A DNA stretch of 64,000 bases from NCBI RefSeq assembly GCF_035593305.1, contig NZ_CP141615.1, positions 62,001 to 126,000 of the forward strand, in the 5' to 3' direction. This DNA is from Limnochorda sp. L945t. GTDB taxonomy: Bacteria > Bacillota > Limnochordia > Limnochordales > Geochordaceae. A program made the position numbers and the translations under genes. The notes beneath the pieces were generated by a model, which saw nothing but the letters and a program-made list of their open reading frames with translations, made no database searches and was not told where the DNA came from. Positions 1-8,507 of this stretch are shown in pieces. The stretch's first letter is position 1. Every line of letters starts with the position of its first letter.

Positions 1-1185
1 CGAAATCACGCCGTGCCACGATCCGCCGGTCGTGTTGCCCACCACGTTCGGCGAGTCGAACTTGACCCAGCGATTATGCTCACGGTCCCACACTTCGAGG
101 GTACCGGGAAGCATGGCAGTGCCCAGCTTACCCTTGATGACCGAGCGACCTGGCTCCTGGACGAGCCCGCCCACGTCACCCCAGGAGAAGGTGAGCACGG
201 CTTTGCCGCGCATGAAGTAATCCCAGGCCTCACCCAGGTCCCAGCTGAGCTGTGCAGAAGGACCGAACTTGGCGAGCTGCAACAGGAGCTCCAGCGCGCG
301 AACGTGTCCGGGAGAGTTGATGAGAGGATTCATGTTTTCGGGATCGAACCAGTACACGTTGTGGTACCTGTCCACCGTCGGTCCGGGAAAGAGCACGAAC
401 GGAGCGGACAGGGAGGCGTAGTGGAACATTCCCTGCCCGCCAACCTTGAGGTGCATCACCATACCGGAATCGGGCTCGCCGTCTCCGTTCCAGTCCCAGC
501 CGTTGAAGAACTCGGCGATATCGCGAACCTGCTCCCACGTCTTGGGCGGTACGGGCAGGTCGTAACCGTACTTTGCCTTGAACCTCTGGCGGTACGAGGC
601 GTTGGTCAGGATGTCACGCCGGTAGTAGAGCACCTGGCCATCTGAATCATTGAGCACCCCATACCAGTGGCCTTGCCACGTGTGCAGTGCGACCTGCGAC
701 AGGGGCATGGCGGAGCGATCCCACTTCGGGAAGCGGGGATCGTTCAAATACTTGTCGATGGGGATGATGTAGTTTCCCGCTATCAGGTCACCGTACCAAT
801 CGGCGCCTGCCATGAAGATATCGTACTGGCCAGTGCCCGTGAGGAGGTCGGTCATAGCCTTCGAGTAATGCTCGGCGTAAGGAATGCCAACGATGTTCAC
901 CTTACCACCGGTGAGTTCCTCCCATGGCTTACGCCACTCGTGCAGCGGCCCCTCGATGGGCCCCTTCGGCCCGGCGACGTTGACGGTGATGGTGATGGTC
1001 TTTCCCGCGAAAGGCTTCTTCCCGTCCGTGATGATGGTGCCCAGGTCGCTCTTGGGTACGTAGACGGTATCTCCCGACAGGTTCTTGATGGGAACGAGGT
1101 CGGATGCGGCGTGCACGGACACGGCCATGGCCAACGTCGCGAGGACGACCCACACGAGGAGCGTCAACCGCTTGTGAGACTGCAT
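1..1185 (-). CDS. Extracellular sugar-binding protein of an ABC importer (partial, runs off left edge)
   Basis: A family 1-like (MalE/UgpB type) solute-binding protein for a sugar ABC importer, acting outside the cytoplasmic membrane. The first 395 codons are in the window and the C-terminus is cut off by the left edge. The ATG at 1183-1185 is preceded by AAAGGGG and opens a Sec signal peptide: basic MQSHKR, a hydrophobic core, and a probable cut after VHA near residue 26. Later segments such as AGADWYGDLI, YYRRDIL and WNGDGEPD are typical of this family. It is the fourth gene of the LacI/isomerase/aldolase operon, 70 nt after the aldolase, so it probably binds the sugar those enzymes use. 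The permeases should lie beyond the left edge. The ligand is unknown. Confidence 0.88.
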   Translation of the reverse strand, partial: MQSHKRLTLLVWVVLATLAMAVSVHAASDLVPIKNLSGDTVYVPKSDLGTIITDGKKPFAGKTITITVNVAGPKGPIEGPLHEWRKPWEELTGGKVNIVGIPYAEHYSKAMTDLLTGTGQYDIFMAGADWYGDLIAGNYIIPIDKYLNDPRFPKWDRSAMPLSQVALHTWQGHWYGVLNDSDGQVLYYRRDILTNASYRQRFKAKYGYDLPVPPKTWEQVRDIAEFFNGWDWNGDGEPDSGMVMHLKVGGQGMFHYASLSAPFVLFPGPTVDRYHNVYWFDPENMNPLINSPGHVRALELLLQLAKFGPSAQLSWDLGEAWDYFMRGKAVLTFSWGDVGGLVQEPGRSVIKGKLGTAMLPGTLEVWDREHNRWVKFDSPNVVGNTTGGSWHGVIS

Positions 1186-1255
1186 GATCTTACAACCCCT
1201 TTCCGTCTCGCTTTTCGTTGCGATGCCTGTCGTCAGCCTCCTTGACCGCCTTGCC

Positions 1256-2137
1256 TCACCTCCCCTGTCGCACCGCCTCGAAGAGGAGCGACAGCTTTGC
1301 CCGGGCGGACTCGTACACGCTCTCAACAGTCATCTGGCCGAGCTCGGCTGGATCCCGCGCGGGAGAAGCATGACAAAACTCGCGAATCGCACCGGTGTGC
1401 GCGGCGCGTAGCACGCTTCCAAAGTTGACTTTTCCCAAAGCCATGCCGATCGCGGCGCGTATGTCGTTTTCGTCTACTCCCGATCCCCCATGCAGCGCGA
1501 GCGGCACCCGCACCTGCTGGCTCAGGGCGCGAACCAAATCCAGGTCGAGGTGGGTCCGTGTCCCGGCCGCGTAGGCGCCGTGAGCGCTTCCCACCGGAAC
1601 GGCCACGAGGTCGACGCCGGTCTCCTGTACGAACAGGGACACCATCTCGACGGACACCCGATCCTCGGACGTGATGGCAACGCCGGGCTCACCTTGCCCT
1701 TTCGAGGGGATCCGTCCCACGGCTCCCTCGACGACGGCGCCTGTCGAGCGAGCGGCATACACCACTTCACGGGTCTTCTGGACGTTCTTTTCAAACGGAA
1801 GCTGCGACCCGTCGAACATCACGGAATCGAATCCGGCCGCGATGCACCGGATGACCTCCGCCAGGTCCCGACCGTGATCGAGGTGAAGATACACGGGGAC
1901 AGGCGCCTTTGAACGTTCCGAAGCGACCCACGAGGCCACTGCCTCCGGGCCCACGATGTCCAGGTCGGACCCTCCGCATGCGACGATGACCGGCACGCCC
2001 AGGTCGCTGGCCGCGCGGATGACAGCTCGGGTGACCCAAAAATCGTAGACGTTGAAGGCCGCCAGGGCGTACGGCCGGTCGAGCACGTCCTGAAGCAGCT
2101 CTTTCAGCGGTTGCCACGAGCGCCGGCTAAGGGTCAT
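1256..2137 (-). CDS. Class II fructose-bisphosphate/tagatose-type aldolase
   Basis: A 293-residue zinc-dependent class II aldolase (FbaA/GatY/KbaY family), a cytoplasmic enzyme that cleaves ketose 1-phosphates or bisphosphates to DHAP and an aldehyde. AAFNVYDF near residue 26 is the usual N-terminal signature. HLDHG at 85-89 carries a zinc His and the catalytic Asp, and HGGSG near 230 is the phosphate-binding motif. The start is the ATG at 2135-2137, which overlaps the stop of the isomerase gene (ATGA) and indicates translational coupling. The open frame extends 33 codons further upstream inside the isomerase gene and was rejected as the start. The true sugar substrate cannot be told from sequence. 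No sugar kinase is visible in this operon, so the phosphorylated substrate must be made elsewhere. Confidence 0.9.
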   Translation of the reverse strand: MTLSRRSWQPLKELLQDVLDRPYALAAFNVYDFWVTRAVIRAASDLGVPVIVACGGSDLDIVGPEAVASWVASERSKAPVPVYLHLDHGRDLAEVIRCIAAGFDSVMFDGSQLPFEKNVQKTREVVYAARSTGAVVEGAVGRIPSKGQGEPGVAITSEDRVSVEMVSLFVQETGVDLVAVPVGSAHGAYAAGTRTHLDLDLVRALSQQVRVPLALHGGSGVDENDIRAAIGMALGKVNFGSVLRAAHTGAIREFCHASPARDPAELGQMTVESVYESARAKLSLLFEAVRQGR

Positions 2138-3624
2138 GGACGTCCACCCTTCTGTTGCCTGGTATCCGTGATGGGCGATCCTGGCACGTCTCCATCTCCC
2201 AGCAAGATGGGGCGAGTCCCGGTGATCTCGCACCACTCGAGGAGCTCAGCGACCACGTTGCCGTAGACCCCATGGACGTGGTTGCAAGGGAACTCGGCCA
2301 GAAAACGCTCTGCAGGCACGCGGAGTCGCACGAACGCGTGCGGCCAGTTGTCCTGGACGAGGGCAATGCGGCGCGCCTCGTCTTCTGGTCCGAGCCTCAC
2401 GAATTCACCCCGCACGATGTGCATCCGGTACTCGCCCTTTTCACGGGTGAGCCGGGCCAGGGTAACATCGCCCGGGGCGGCCACGTGGAAGACCGAGGCG
2501 CCGCCGGCCGGGAAGTAGAAGCCTTGAGGCTTGAGCTCGACCCTCGGGAGGTTGTGCTCCGGCTCGAAACTGCGGCCGGCGAAGTAGGTCGCATGCTGGC
2601 CGGAGTTCACCAGGTCGAAGATGCCGAGGTCGGCGAAGTAGTGCCGCACGTCGGCGAAGAGCACCGGAGTGCCGGCGACGTGCTTGAAGACCTCCATCGT
2701 CAAGGCTGCGTCCATGTCCGCTTCGGTGGCACAGACGATGGGATCGTGCGGGCCCTCCCAGTCGTACGGGTCGTTGAGGAACGCTTCGGGCACGTCCGTT
2801 GTCACGAAGTGCTCGGTAAGCTCCGGCTGGCTCTTGATGCCGATGAAATCGAAACCGCGTTCATCGATGATGTCACGAAGGGCGTGATACGAGGCAATTT
2901 GCAGCTCCAGCTTCTCCGGAGTGAGCTGCTGGCCGTCGTAATGGACCTTGCGCACGTGCTCCTCCAGCCACTGCCGGGCATGGCGCACCCGATCCGTCCC
3001 GATGAACGCCTGCGAGCGTCGTACGACCTCCCACTGATCGACGTGCTCGACGTCGATCCCAAACTGGCTCACCCACTGATCCACCGGTGCCGTCGCCGTG
3101 TTGATGCCGATGGGCCGCCCTCCGAACAGCCCGAAAGTCTCGCCCTGCAGCCGATAGGCCGCATGGGCGCCGCGGGCCCATGCCACGACCCTGCGGAGCA
3201 CCTCCGCCTCCTCAATCTCGCCGAAGACCCGCCGGTAGCGGACGCCCATCTGGTCGAGCGCTCCGGCGGCCGCCAGCACCGAGACCATCCCGGGCCTGGA
3301 CGGATTGATCGGGCCGAAGAGCAGGATGGGGCGGGGTGCGAACCGGGCGGCAAGGGCCGTGAATTGTGGGAAAGCCCAGATCGCGTAGTGGAAGATGGTT
3401 GCCTCGCAACCCTCTCGGGCCAGACGCCGAGCCTCCTGCGCCGCCAGCTGGTTGGTCCAAACCAGTTCGCCGGTGACCACCTCGACGCCGGCGCCCTCGA
3501 GGGCGCCCCGTAGACGCCTCTCGAAGGCCTTGTTCTCTTCGATCAGCCGTTCGTGGGCGTAACGCCGGCCATCGGAAAAGGTGAGGATGCCAAGCTTGGG
3601 TCTATTCTGCACCACCAACACCAC
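2134..3624 (-). CDS. L-fucose/L-arabinose isomerase family protein
   Basis: A 496-residue member of the fucose/arabinose isomerase superfamily, which interconverts aldoses and ketoses with a divalent metal. Visible features are the N-terminal Rossmann-like part (LGILTFSDGR near residue 11), the GPINPSRPG and GIKSQPELTEHF segments, and the C-terminal CNHVHGVYGN stretch that resembles the family's metal- and substrate-binding end. The start is a GTG at 3622-3624 with AGGAGCAGGAC upstream; four GTG/TTG codons in a row make the exact start uncertain by a few residues. It sits 14 nt after the LacI gene and overlaps the aldolase by 4 nt. Isomerase plus class II aldolase plus ABC importer suggests a deoxysugar or pentose route. 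It is diverged from classical FucI/AraA, so the substrate is left open. Confidence 0.82.
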   Translation of the reverse strand: MVLVVQNRPKLGILTFSDGRRYAHERLIEENKAFERRLRGALEGAGVEVVTGELVWTNQLAAQEARRLAREGCEATIFHYAIWAFPQFTALAARFAPRPILLFGPINPSRPGMVSVLAAAGALDQMGVRYRRVFGEIEEAEVLRRVVAWARGAHAAYRLQGETFGLFGGRPIGINTATAPVDQWVSQFGIDVEHVDQWEVVRRSQAFIGTDRVRHARQWLEEHVRKVHYDGQQLTPEKLELQIASYHALRDIIDERGFDFIGIKSQPELTEHFVTTDVPEAFLNDPYDWEGPHDPIVCATEADMDAALTMEVFKHVAGTPVLFADVRHYFADLGIFDLVNSGQHATYFAGRSFEPEHNLPRVELKPQGFYFPAGGASVFHVAAPGDVTLARLTREKGEYRMHIVRGEFVRLGPEDEARRIALVQDNWPHAFVRLRVPAERFLAEFPCNHVHGVYGNVVAELLEWCEITGTRPILLGDGDVPGSPITDTRQQKGGRP

Positions 3625-3638
3625 CGTCCTGCTCCTGG

Positions 3639-4742
3639 CTATGTCACCGCAGGCCTCGCGAGGCTCCGCCGAGTAGAGCGGCGTTTACCGGGCGGCTCCG
3701 CCGCGTCTTGCCCGCCCCATGAAAGCGATGCCTCTGGGGGCGCCATGGCGGTCGATTGCCGTTTGACGAGGCTCGGCTGCAACGTGTAAGTCGTGGGCTG
3801 CTGCCGACCGGATTCGATCCGGCGCAAGAGCAGCTCCGCTGCCGTGCGCCCCATGTCGCCGACCGGCTGGGCCACGACGGTCAAGGATGGCCGCATCAGA
3901 CGCGCCCATCGGGAATCATCGAAGCAGACAAACGATACGTCTTCCGGGACGCTCAGGCCGAGCTCTCCGAGCGCTCGGATCGCTCCTGCAGCCATCTCGT
4001 TGTTGGCCACGAACAGCGCCGTCGGAAGGTTGCGGTTCGCGCTGTGCCCGAACAGCTCGAGGGTGGCACGGTAGCCCCCCTCTTCACGGAAATCGCCGAC
4101 GGCCACCATGGCTTCGTCGGGTGCCATTCCCCCGGCAGCCATGGCCTGCCGGTACCCCTCGAGACGCCGGGCGCCCGTGGTGAGATGGAGCGACCCGGCC
4201 ACGTGAGCCACCCGCCGATGCCCGAGCTCGAGCAGGTGCTCGACGGCCATGCGGGCACCGGCGCGGTTGTCGACCAACACCGCGTCAGCCTCCAGCCCCT
4301 CGATCACGCGGTCGACCTGCACTACGGGGATGCCCGTGCGGAGGCTTTCCTGGAGCAGATCCTGATTACGGCCGCACGGGGCGATGATGAGGCCCCGCAC
4401 TCGCCAGCTCAAGAGCGTCTCGAGAGAGGCTCGCTCGCGCTCCGAGTCCTCGTCGCTGTTGGACAAGATCACCGTAAAGCCGCGGGCTCTCGCAATCGCT
4501 TCCACAGCGCGAGCCAGCTCGGCGTGGAAGGGGTTGGTGATGTCGGCCAGTATGAGCCCAATCGTTTGCGAATTGCGGACGCGCAGGCTGCGTGCGATGG
4601 TGCTCGGCCGGTAGCGGTGGCGCCGGACGGCCGCCTCCACCCGGACTCGGGTTTCGGGTGCCACCATCTCAGGGTGGTTGAGGGCCCGGCTCACCGTGGA
4701 CGCCGAGAGCCCCAGTTTCGCGGCGATCTCCTTGATCGTCAC
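3639..4742 (-). CDS. LacI-family transcriptional regulator of the sugar operon
   Basis: A 367-residue LacI/GalR repressor. The DNA-binding helix-turn-helix is right at the N-terminus (TIKEIAAKLGLSASTVSRAL), followed by the hinge helix (RPSTIARSLR) and a periplasmic-binding-protein-like sensor domain (IGLILADITNPFH, VVQVDRVIEG, and a C-terminal FDDSRWA region). I chose the GTG at 4740-4742 because it puts the HTH at residue 2, as in the family; the frame stays open 54 codons further but encodes nothing family-like. The first gene of the operon is normally its own regulator's target, and two near-identical palindromes lie 44 and 134 bp upstream. The effector is probably the sugar, or a phosphate of it, handled by the downstream isomerase and aldolase. 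Confidence 0.92.
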   Translation of the reverse strand: MTIKEIAAKLGLSASTVSRALNHPEMVAPETRVRVEAAVRRHRYRPSTIARSLRVRNSQTIGLILADITNPFHAELARAVEAIARARGFTVILSNSDEDSERERASLETLLSWRVRGLIIAPCGRNQDLLQESLRTGIPVVQVDRVIEGLEADAVLVDNRAGARMAVEHLLELGHRRVAHVAGSLHLTTGARRLEGYRQAMAAGGMAPDEAMVAVGDFREEGGYRATLELFGHSANRNLPTALFVANNEMAAGAIRALGELGLSVPEDVSFVCFDDSRWARLMRPSLTVVAQPVGDMGRTAAELLLRRIESGRQQPTTYTLQPSLVKRQSTAMAPPEASLSWGGQDAAEPPGKRRSTRRSLARPAVT

Positions 4743-4785
4743 CGTGCATCCCACACCGCGGCAACGCAGCTGAGTCTCTCTTCCA

Positions 4786-4800
4786 TCACAATCGATTGCA
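4786..4800. promoter_or_regulatory. Candidate LacI-family operator 1
   Basis: The core CAATCGATTG at 4789-4798 is a perfect 10-bp palindrome with the central CG typical of LacI-family operators. It lies 44 bp upstream of the regulator's GTG start. A near copy (operator 2) lies 90 bp further upstream, which would allow loop formation. I saw no convincing -35/-10 pair nearby, so the position relative to the promoter is unknown. Confidence 0.55.
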
Positions 4801-4875
4801 TCCCCTGCTCCCCGTATACGACATAGGCGGCGCCACTCCTCCTGCCTGGATCGGAAATCGGTAAAATCGGCGGAA

Positions 4876-4890
4876 GAGCAATCGATTCCG
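4876..4890. promoter_or_regulatory. Candidate LacI-family operator 2
   Basis: CAATCGATTC at 4879-4888 matches operator 1 in nine of ten positions and keeps the AATCGATT palindromic core. The centres of the two sites are 90 bp apart. The rest of the 407-bp gap (4743-5149) between the regulator and the next gene shows no other gene or clear element. Confidence 0.45.
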
Positions 4891-5149
4891 ACTACCAGCC
4901 CCAAGGGGCCATCCGGTCCGAGTACTCGGTCGTAGCCCTCAGGAGGGACGGCACCGCGATCGCTATCCGCACGTGAGCCATCGTACGGGGCTTGCGTGAC
5001 GATCGGCCAGGGGTTGGCAATTAGCGAAGCGGTTCGTCAGGATCCGTCGTTGCGCGGGCATTCTGAAAACGTCGAGATCGCGTACACCTTGCGGTTTGCC
5101 GTGCCCGTCCCTACCCGTTTGCCGGCTCGACGAGTCCCTGGCCATCGTC

Positions 5150-5833
5150 TCAGCGCATGAAGATCCTGCCCGGCCTCCGCCCCACCCCTACCCAGGCCGG
5201 ACGCTTGCGCCTCGCCATCACCGCCAGGGCGACGACCAGGAGCCACTGCAGGAAGGCGCCGATGGTGAGCCGCTCCCACAGGCCCATCCACCCCGAGCCG
5301 GTCGCCGCACTCCACGCGGCCATGGCGCCGGTACCGAAAACCACCGTGACAGAGACGAACGAGTAAAGCCCGTAACCCGCCCATCGCCCGCTCCGGCTGA
5401 AGGCGAGCCCGGCGCTCGCCATGGCGACCATGGAGGCGAGCGAGACGAGGCCGGCCAACACCACGTGGCCGGTACCGGCCGGGGTAGCCTCGCTTCCGAT
5501 GGGATCCATGGGAAACCACAGGGTCATCACGCCGCCGAGTACCCCGACCATCGCGAGAACTCCGCCTGCGAAACGGCCCGCGCCCCGGGCGTGCCGATCC
5601 GTACGCGCCTCGAACGCCTGCGACAGAGCCACGCCGAACGTGACGACCAGGGCGTTGTACACCAGGAACCACGGGTCGAGGGAGGCCTTTGCGGGAGCAC
5701 CCGTCTGGATGAGTTCGCTGATGGCATTGCGGGCGTGGCTGTAACCCGGAGTGGCTGCGGCCCCGGCGACCACGGTGACGGCGTACAGGATGGGTGCGAC
5801 AATGCCTGCGACGATGCCGAGCATCCCAAACAT
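5150..5833 (-). CDS. DUF998-like multi-pass membrane protein
   Basis: A 227-residue integral membrane protein of unknown function. About six hydrophobic segments are visible (near residues 3-22, 51-68, 78-98, 117-138, 148-166 and 182-203). The early SHARNAISEL motif followed by a PxxxxFLVYNAL-like segment resembles the DUF998 family. The ATG at 5831-5833 has a strong AGGAGGAGG ribosome site; the frame remains open upstream but without a better start. It stands alone: the next gene on this strand is the LacI operon 407 bp away, and the neighbour on the other side diverges. No function is assigned. Confidence 0.78.
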   Translation of the reverse strand: MFGMLGIVAGIVAPILYAVTVVAGAAATPGYSHARNAISELIQTGAPAKASLDPWFLVYNALVVTFGVALSQAFEARTDRHARGAGRFAGGVLAMVGVLGGVMTLWFPMDPIGSEATPAGTGHVVLAGLVSLASMVAMASAGLAFSRSGRWAGYGLYSFVSVTVVFGTGAMAAWSAATGSGWMGLWERLTIGAFLQWLLVVALAVMARRKRPAWVGVGRRPGRIFMR

Positions 5834-5983
5834 GGGCAATGCCTCCTCCTCAGGGCCGGCGATTGGCGAAAGGCGCGTCCGGCATGGCCCGGTGCTCCTT
5901 TCCAGGCGCCCGCGGCCGTCCCCTGCCCTCCGGCCTCGATGCAACCCCCTTCCTGGTCATCGTCCGCAGGGTCCTTCGTCGTG

Positions 5984-6008
5984 AGCACGGCGGGCGCCGT
6001 GCTATGAT
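5984..6008 (+). promoter_or_regulatory. Perfect 20-bp palindrome touching a TATGAT box
   Basis: AGCACGGCG and CGCCGTGCT form 9-bp arms with a 2-nt centre at 5984-6003, abutting TATGAT at 6003-6008 in the 263-bp divergent gap between the DUF998 gene and the phosphatase operon. The layout suggests a repressor site over a promoter for the plus-strand operon. The sequence 17 nt upstream is not a good -35 box, and the palindrome could instead act as an RNA hairpin. Confidence 0.4.
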
Positions 6009-6096
6009 GGCTCCGACGCAGGAGGGGAGCTCTTGCGCGTGCAACCGTACCGATGAGTACCGGCGAGGCTCGCAGGGAAAGGAACGATGAGGCCGC

Positions 6097-7326
6097 ATGA
6101 GGCATCCCGTCGGGGTCGGTAGGGCGGCGGGTCGAACGGCCTGGGGCGCGCGGGTCGTCGCGATGGCCCTCCTGGCAGCGGTGACGCTGGGCGCGTGGAC
6201 GCCGCCGGGCGACGTGGCCCGGGGACAGCCGGCGACGCATCCGCTTCAGATCGTGCTGTTCATCGGGGATGGAATGGGACACCAGCACCTGGAGCTGTTG
6301 CGGGCGTACCGGCACAGCAAGCCGTTCGTGGACGAGCTCGAGCCTGCCGCCTCGCTTGCGACCCGTTCGCTTTCCGGCGTGACCGATTCGGCCGCGGCGG
6401 CGACAGCCCTGTCGACCGGCCACCCGACCGCCAACGGGATGGTGGCCATGGGCCCGCACGGAGAGCGATGGCCCACCCTGCTGGAGCGGGCCAAGCAGGC
6501 CGGCATGCGGGTAGGCCTGGTGAGCACGACCACCGTGACCGACGCGACCCCGGCCGCGTTCGCGGCTCACGTCGAGCGCCGCCAGGAGCACCAATCGGTC
6601 GCGCGCCAGTACCTGGATCTCGGCGTCGACGTGATCCTCGGCGGGGGGCGCTACCAGTGGGCGCATCGCACGCCGGACGGCGGCGGCCAAGCACTTCTGG
6701 AACGGGCTCGGTCGCTGGGTTATCTGGTCGTGCAGGCGAGCTCCGAGCTGCGTACGGTGGCTCAAAAGGCGGCAGAGCGGAGCCAGGCCGCAGGAGAGCA
6801 GGCGAAGCTGCTCGGCCTGTTTGCCGACGGCCCCATGGCCTACGAGGCCGAGCGGCCTCCTCACCAGCCTTCGCTGGCCGAGATGACCGAAACGGCGCTA
6901 CGGTGGCTCGACGGCGGGAGCGGGCAGCCGTTCGTGCTGGTGGTGGAGGCGGGCCGCATCGACCACCTCGGCCACGAGGGCCGGGTGGACATCCTCCCGC
7001 AGGAGATGCAGGCCCTCGACGAGGCCGTGGGAGTGGCGCTACGCTTTGCGGCAAAGCGGCCCGGCACTCTCGTCGTGCTCACGGCGGATCACGAGACGGG
7101 AGGTCTGGAGCGTTCGGCCGCCCGCATCTGGTACTTCCGGTGGCCGGGTGGGCACACGAGCCGGGAAGTGCCCCTGCGGGTCAAGGGCGCGGGGGCCGAG
7201 CGGTTCCAGGGGCTCCGGCACCTGACGGACGTGGGCGGGGTGCTCTCTCGGCTGGTAGAAGAGCGGACGGCCCTGACCGTCCATCAGAGCACAGGGGGGT
7301 GCGGAGTGTGGAGTGGCCTTTCATGA
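6097..7326 (+). CDS. Alkaline phosphatase (PhoA superfamily), secreted
   Basis: A 409-residue alkaline phosphatase that hydrolyses phosphate monoesters outside the cytoplasmic membrane. The N-terminus holds a signal segment (residues 20-44, ARVVAMALLAAVTLGAW). Family motifs in order: IGDGMG at 56-61 (metal Asp), VTDSAAAATAL at 96-106 with Ser98 as nucleophile, the DHLGHEG metal cluster near residue 290, TADHETGG near 330, and GGHTSREVPL near 350. It is the first gene of a three-gene operon whose next start overlaps its stop (ATGA at 7323-7326). With a nucleoside hydrolase in the same operon, a role in stripping phosphate from nucleotides is likely. The start is ATG 6097 by fit to the signal peptide; the ribosome site is weak. 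Confidence 0.93.
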   Translation: MRHPVGVGRAAGRTAWGARVVAMALLAAVTLGAWTPPGDVARGQPATHPLQIVLFIGDGMGHQHLELLRAYRHSKPFVDELEPAASLATRSLSGVTDSAAAATALSTGHPTANGMVAMGPHGERWPTLLERAKQAGMRVGLVSTTTVTDATPAAFAAHVERRQEHQSVARQYLDLGVDVILGGGRYQWAHRTPDGGGQALLERARSLGYLVVQASSELRTVAQKAAERSQAAGEQAKLLGLFADGPMAYEAERPPHQPSLAEMTETALRWLDGGSGQPFVLVVEAGRIDHLGHEGRVDILPQEMQALDEAVGVALRFAAKRPGTLVVLTADHETGGLERSAARIWYFRWPGGHTSREVPLRVKGAGAERFQGLRHLTDVGGVLSRLVEERTALTVHQSTGGCGVWSGLS

Positions 7327-8507
7327 CGGCGGCGTCCGGCCCGGTGGAGGTTACGGACGAGGTGCTGCGCGCTCAGTCGCGGCCGGTGCTCTACCACTAC
7401 GACCCGGCGTTCGTGGATTTCTTCGACCACACGTCCTCGCTGCTCAAGCAGGTCTACCGGACGCAATACGACGTCGTGATCCTGCAGGGGGAGGCGGTGC
7501 TGGGGCTCGAGGCGGCCGCAGCGTCGCTGCTCGACCCGGGCGACAAGGTGCTCAACCTGGTGTCAGGCGTTTTCGGCAAGTGGTTCGAGCTGTACGTCGA
7601 AAGGCACGGCGGGCAGGTCATCGAGCTCGCCGTGCCGTACAACGAGGCCATCGATCCGGCCGACGTGGAACGTACCCTCGACCGGCATCCGGACGTGAAG
7701 GTGCTCTCGGTCGTCCACTCGGAGACCCCCTCGGGCACGATCAACCCGGTCGCCGAGATCGGCCGCATCGCCCGGGAGCGAGGGGTGCTGACCGTCGTCG
7801 ATACCGTCTCGGGGCTGGGTGGCGAAGTGCTGAGCCCCGAGGAGTGGAACATCGACGTCGCCGTCGCCGGCCCGCAGAAATGCCTGGGGGGGCCGCCCGG
7901 GCTTTCGCTCATGGCCGTCAGCCCGGCCGCGTGGGAGGCCATGCAACGCCGTAAGCCGCCGCTCCGGTCGAGCTTCCTGTCGCTGCTTGACTGGAAGGAC
8001 ACGTGGCTCGAGCAGAGGCGGTTCCCGTACACGCCCTCGGTGAGCCTGATCTACGCGCTCGAGTCCGCGCTGCGCCACGTGCTCGAGGTCGGCGTCGAGC
8101 CGTACGCGGCGCGCCACGCTGCCATCGCGCGGGCATGCCGGGAAGGCGTGAAGGCTCTCGGGCTGCGGCTGTGGCCGGCCCGGGAGAGTATCGCCGGCAA
8201 CGCCGTGACGGCGGTGCACGTGCCGGACGGTATCACCGACGAGCAACTGCGCGGCCACATGCGCAGCCGCTACGGGGTCATGATCTCGGGAGGCTACGGG
8301 GAACTGGCAGGCAAGCTGTTCCGGCTCGGGCACATGGGCAAGGCGGCGCACCCGGCTTACCTGGCGGCCCAGCTTGCCGTCCTGGAGCGCAGCCTGGCCG
8401 ACCTGGGGTTCCCCGTCAAGCTCGGCGCGGGGGTCGGCGCCGCGCTCGAAGCGCTCGGCGACTGGCCGCCCGGTGGGTGCTCGGAGGGCAGGTCGAGAAG
8501 GCCATGA
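7323..8507 (+). CDS. PLP-dependent aminotransferase, alanine/serine/ureidoglycine-glyoxylate family (PucG/AGXT-like)
   Basis: A 394-residue class V fold-type I aminotransferase. The Schiff-base lysine is K186 in AGPQKCLGGPPG, the PLP-ring Asp is D160 in VVDTVSGLGG, and HSETPSGT near 132 is the phosphate/substrate loop; this pattern is that of the AGXT, SgaA and PucG group. PucG transfers the amino group of ureidoglycine in purine breakdown, so a purine role would fit the neighbouring nucleoside hydrolase. Alanine-glyoxylate or serine-glyoxylate transamination is equally possible from sequence. The ATG at 7323 overlaps the phosphatase stop, with GGAGTGG upstream, and the stop overlaps the next start (ATGA at 8504). 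Confidence 0.9.
   Translation: MTAASGPVEVTDEVLRAQSRPVLYHYDPAFVDFFDHTSSLLKQVYRTQYDVVILQGEAVLGLEAAAASLLDPGDKVLNLVSGVFGKWFELYVERHGGQVIELAVPYNEAIDPADVERTLDRHPDVKVLSVVHSETPSGTINPVAEIGRIARERGVLTVVDTVSGLGGEVLSPEEWNIDVAVAGPQKCLGGPPGLSLMAVSPAAWEAMQRRKPPLRSSFLSLLDWKDTWLEQRRFPYTPSVSLIYALESALRHVLEVGVEPYAARHAAIARACREGVKALGLRLWPARESIAGNAVTAVHVPDGITDEQLRGHMRSRYGVMISGGYGELAGKLFRLGHMGKAAHPAYLAAQLAVLERSLADLGFPVKLGAGVGAALEALGDWPPGGCSEGRSRRP

Noticed and set aside
4963-5145. A 60-residue minus-strand frame in the LacI upstream gap
   Set aside because: Short, Arg-rich, no ribosome site and no family resemblance.
6195-8507. A 770-residue plus-strand frame covering the phosphatase and aminotransferase
   Set aside because: Only the part from 7323 is a protein (aminotransferase). 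The first 376 codons are an out-of-frame reading of the phosphatase gene, so this is not a fusion.
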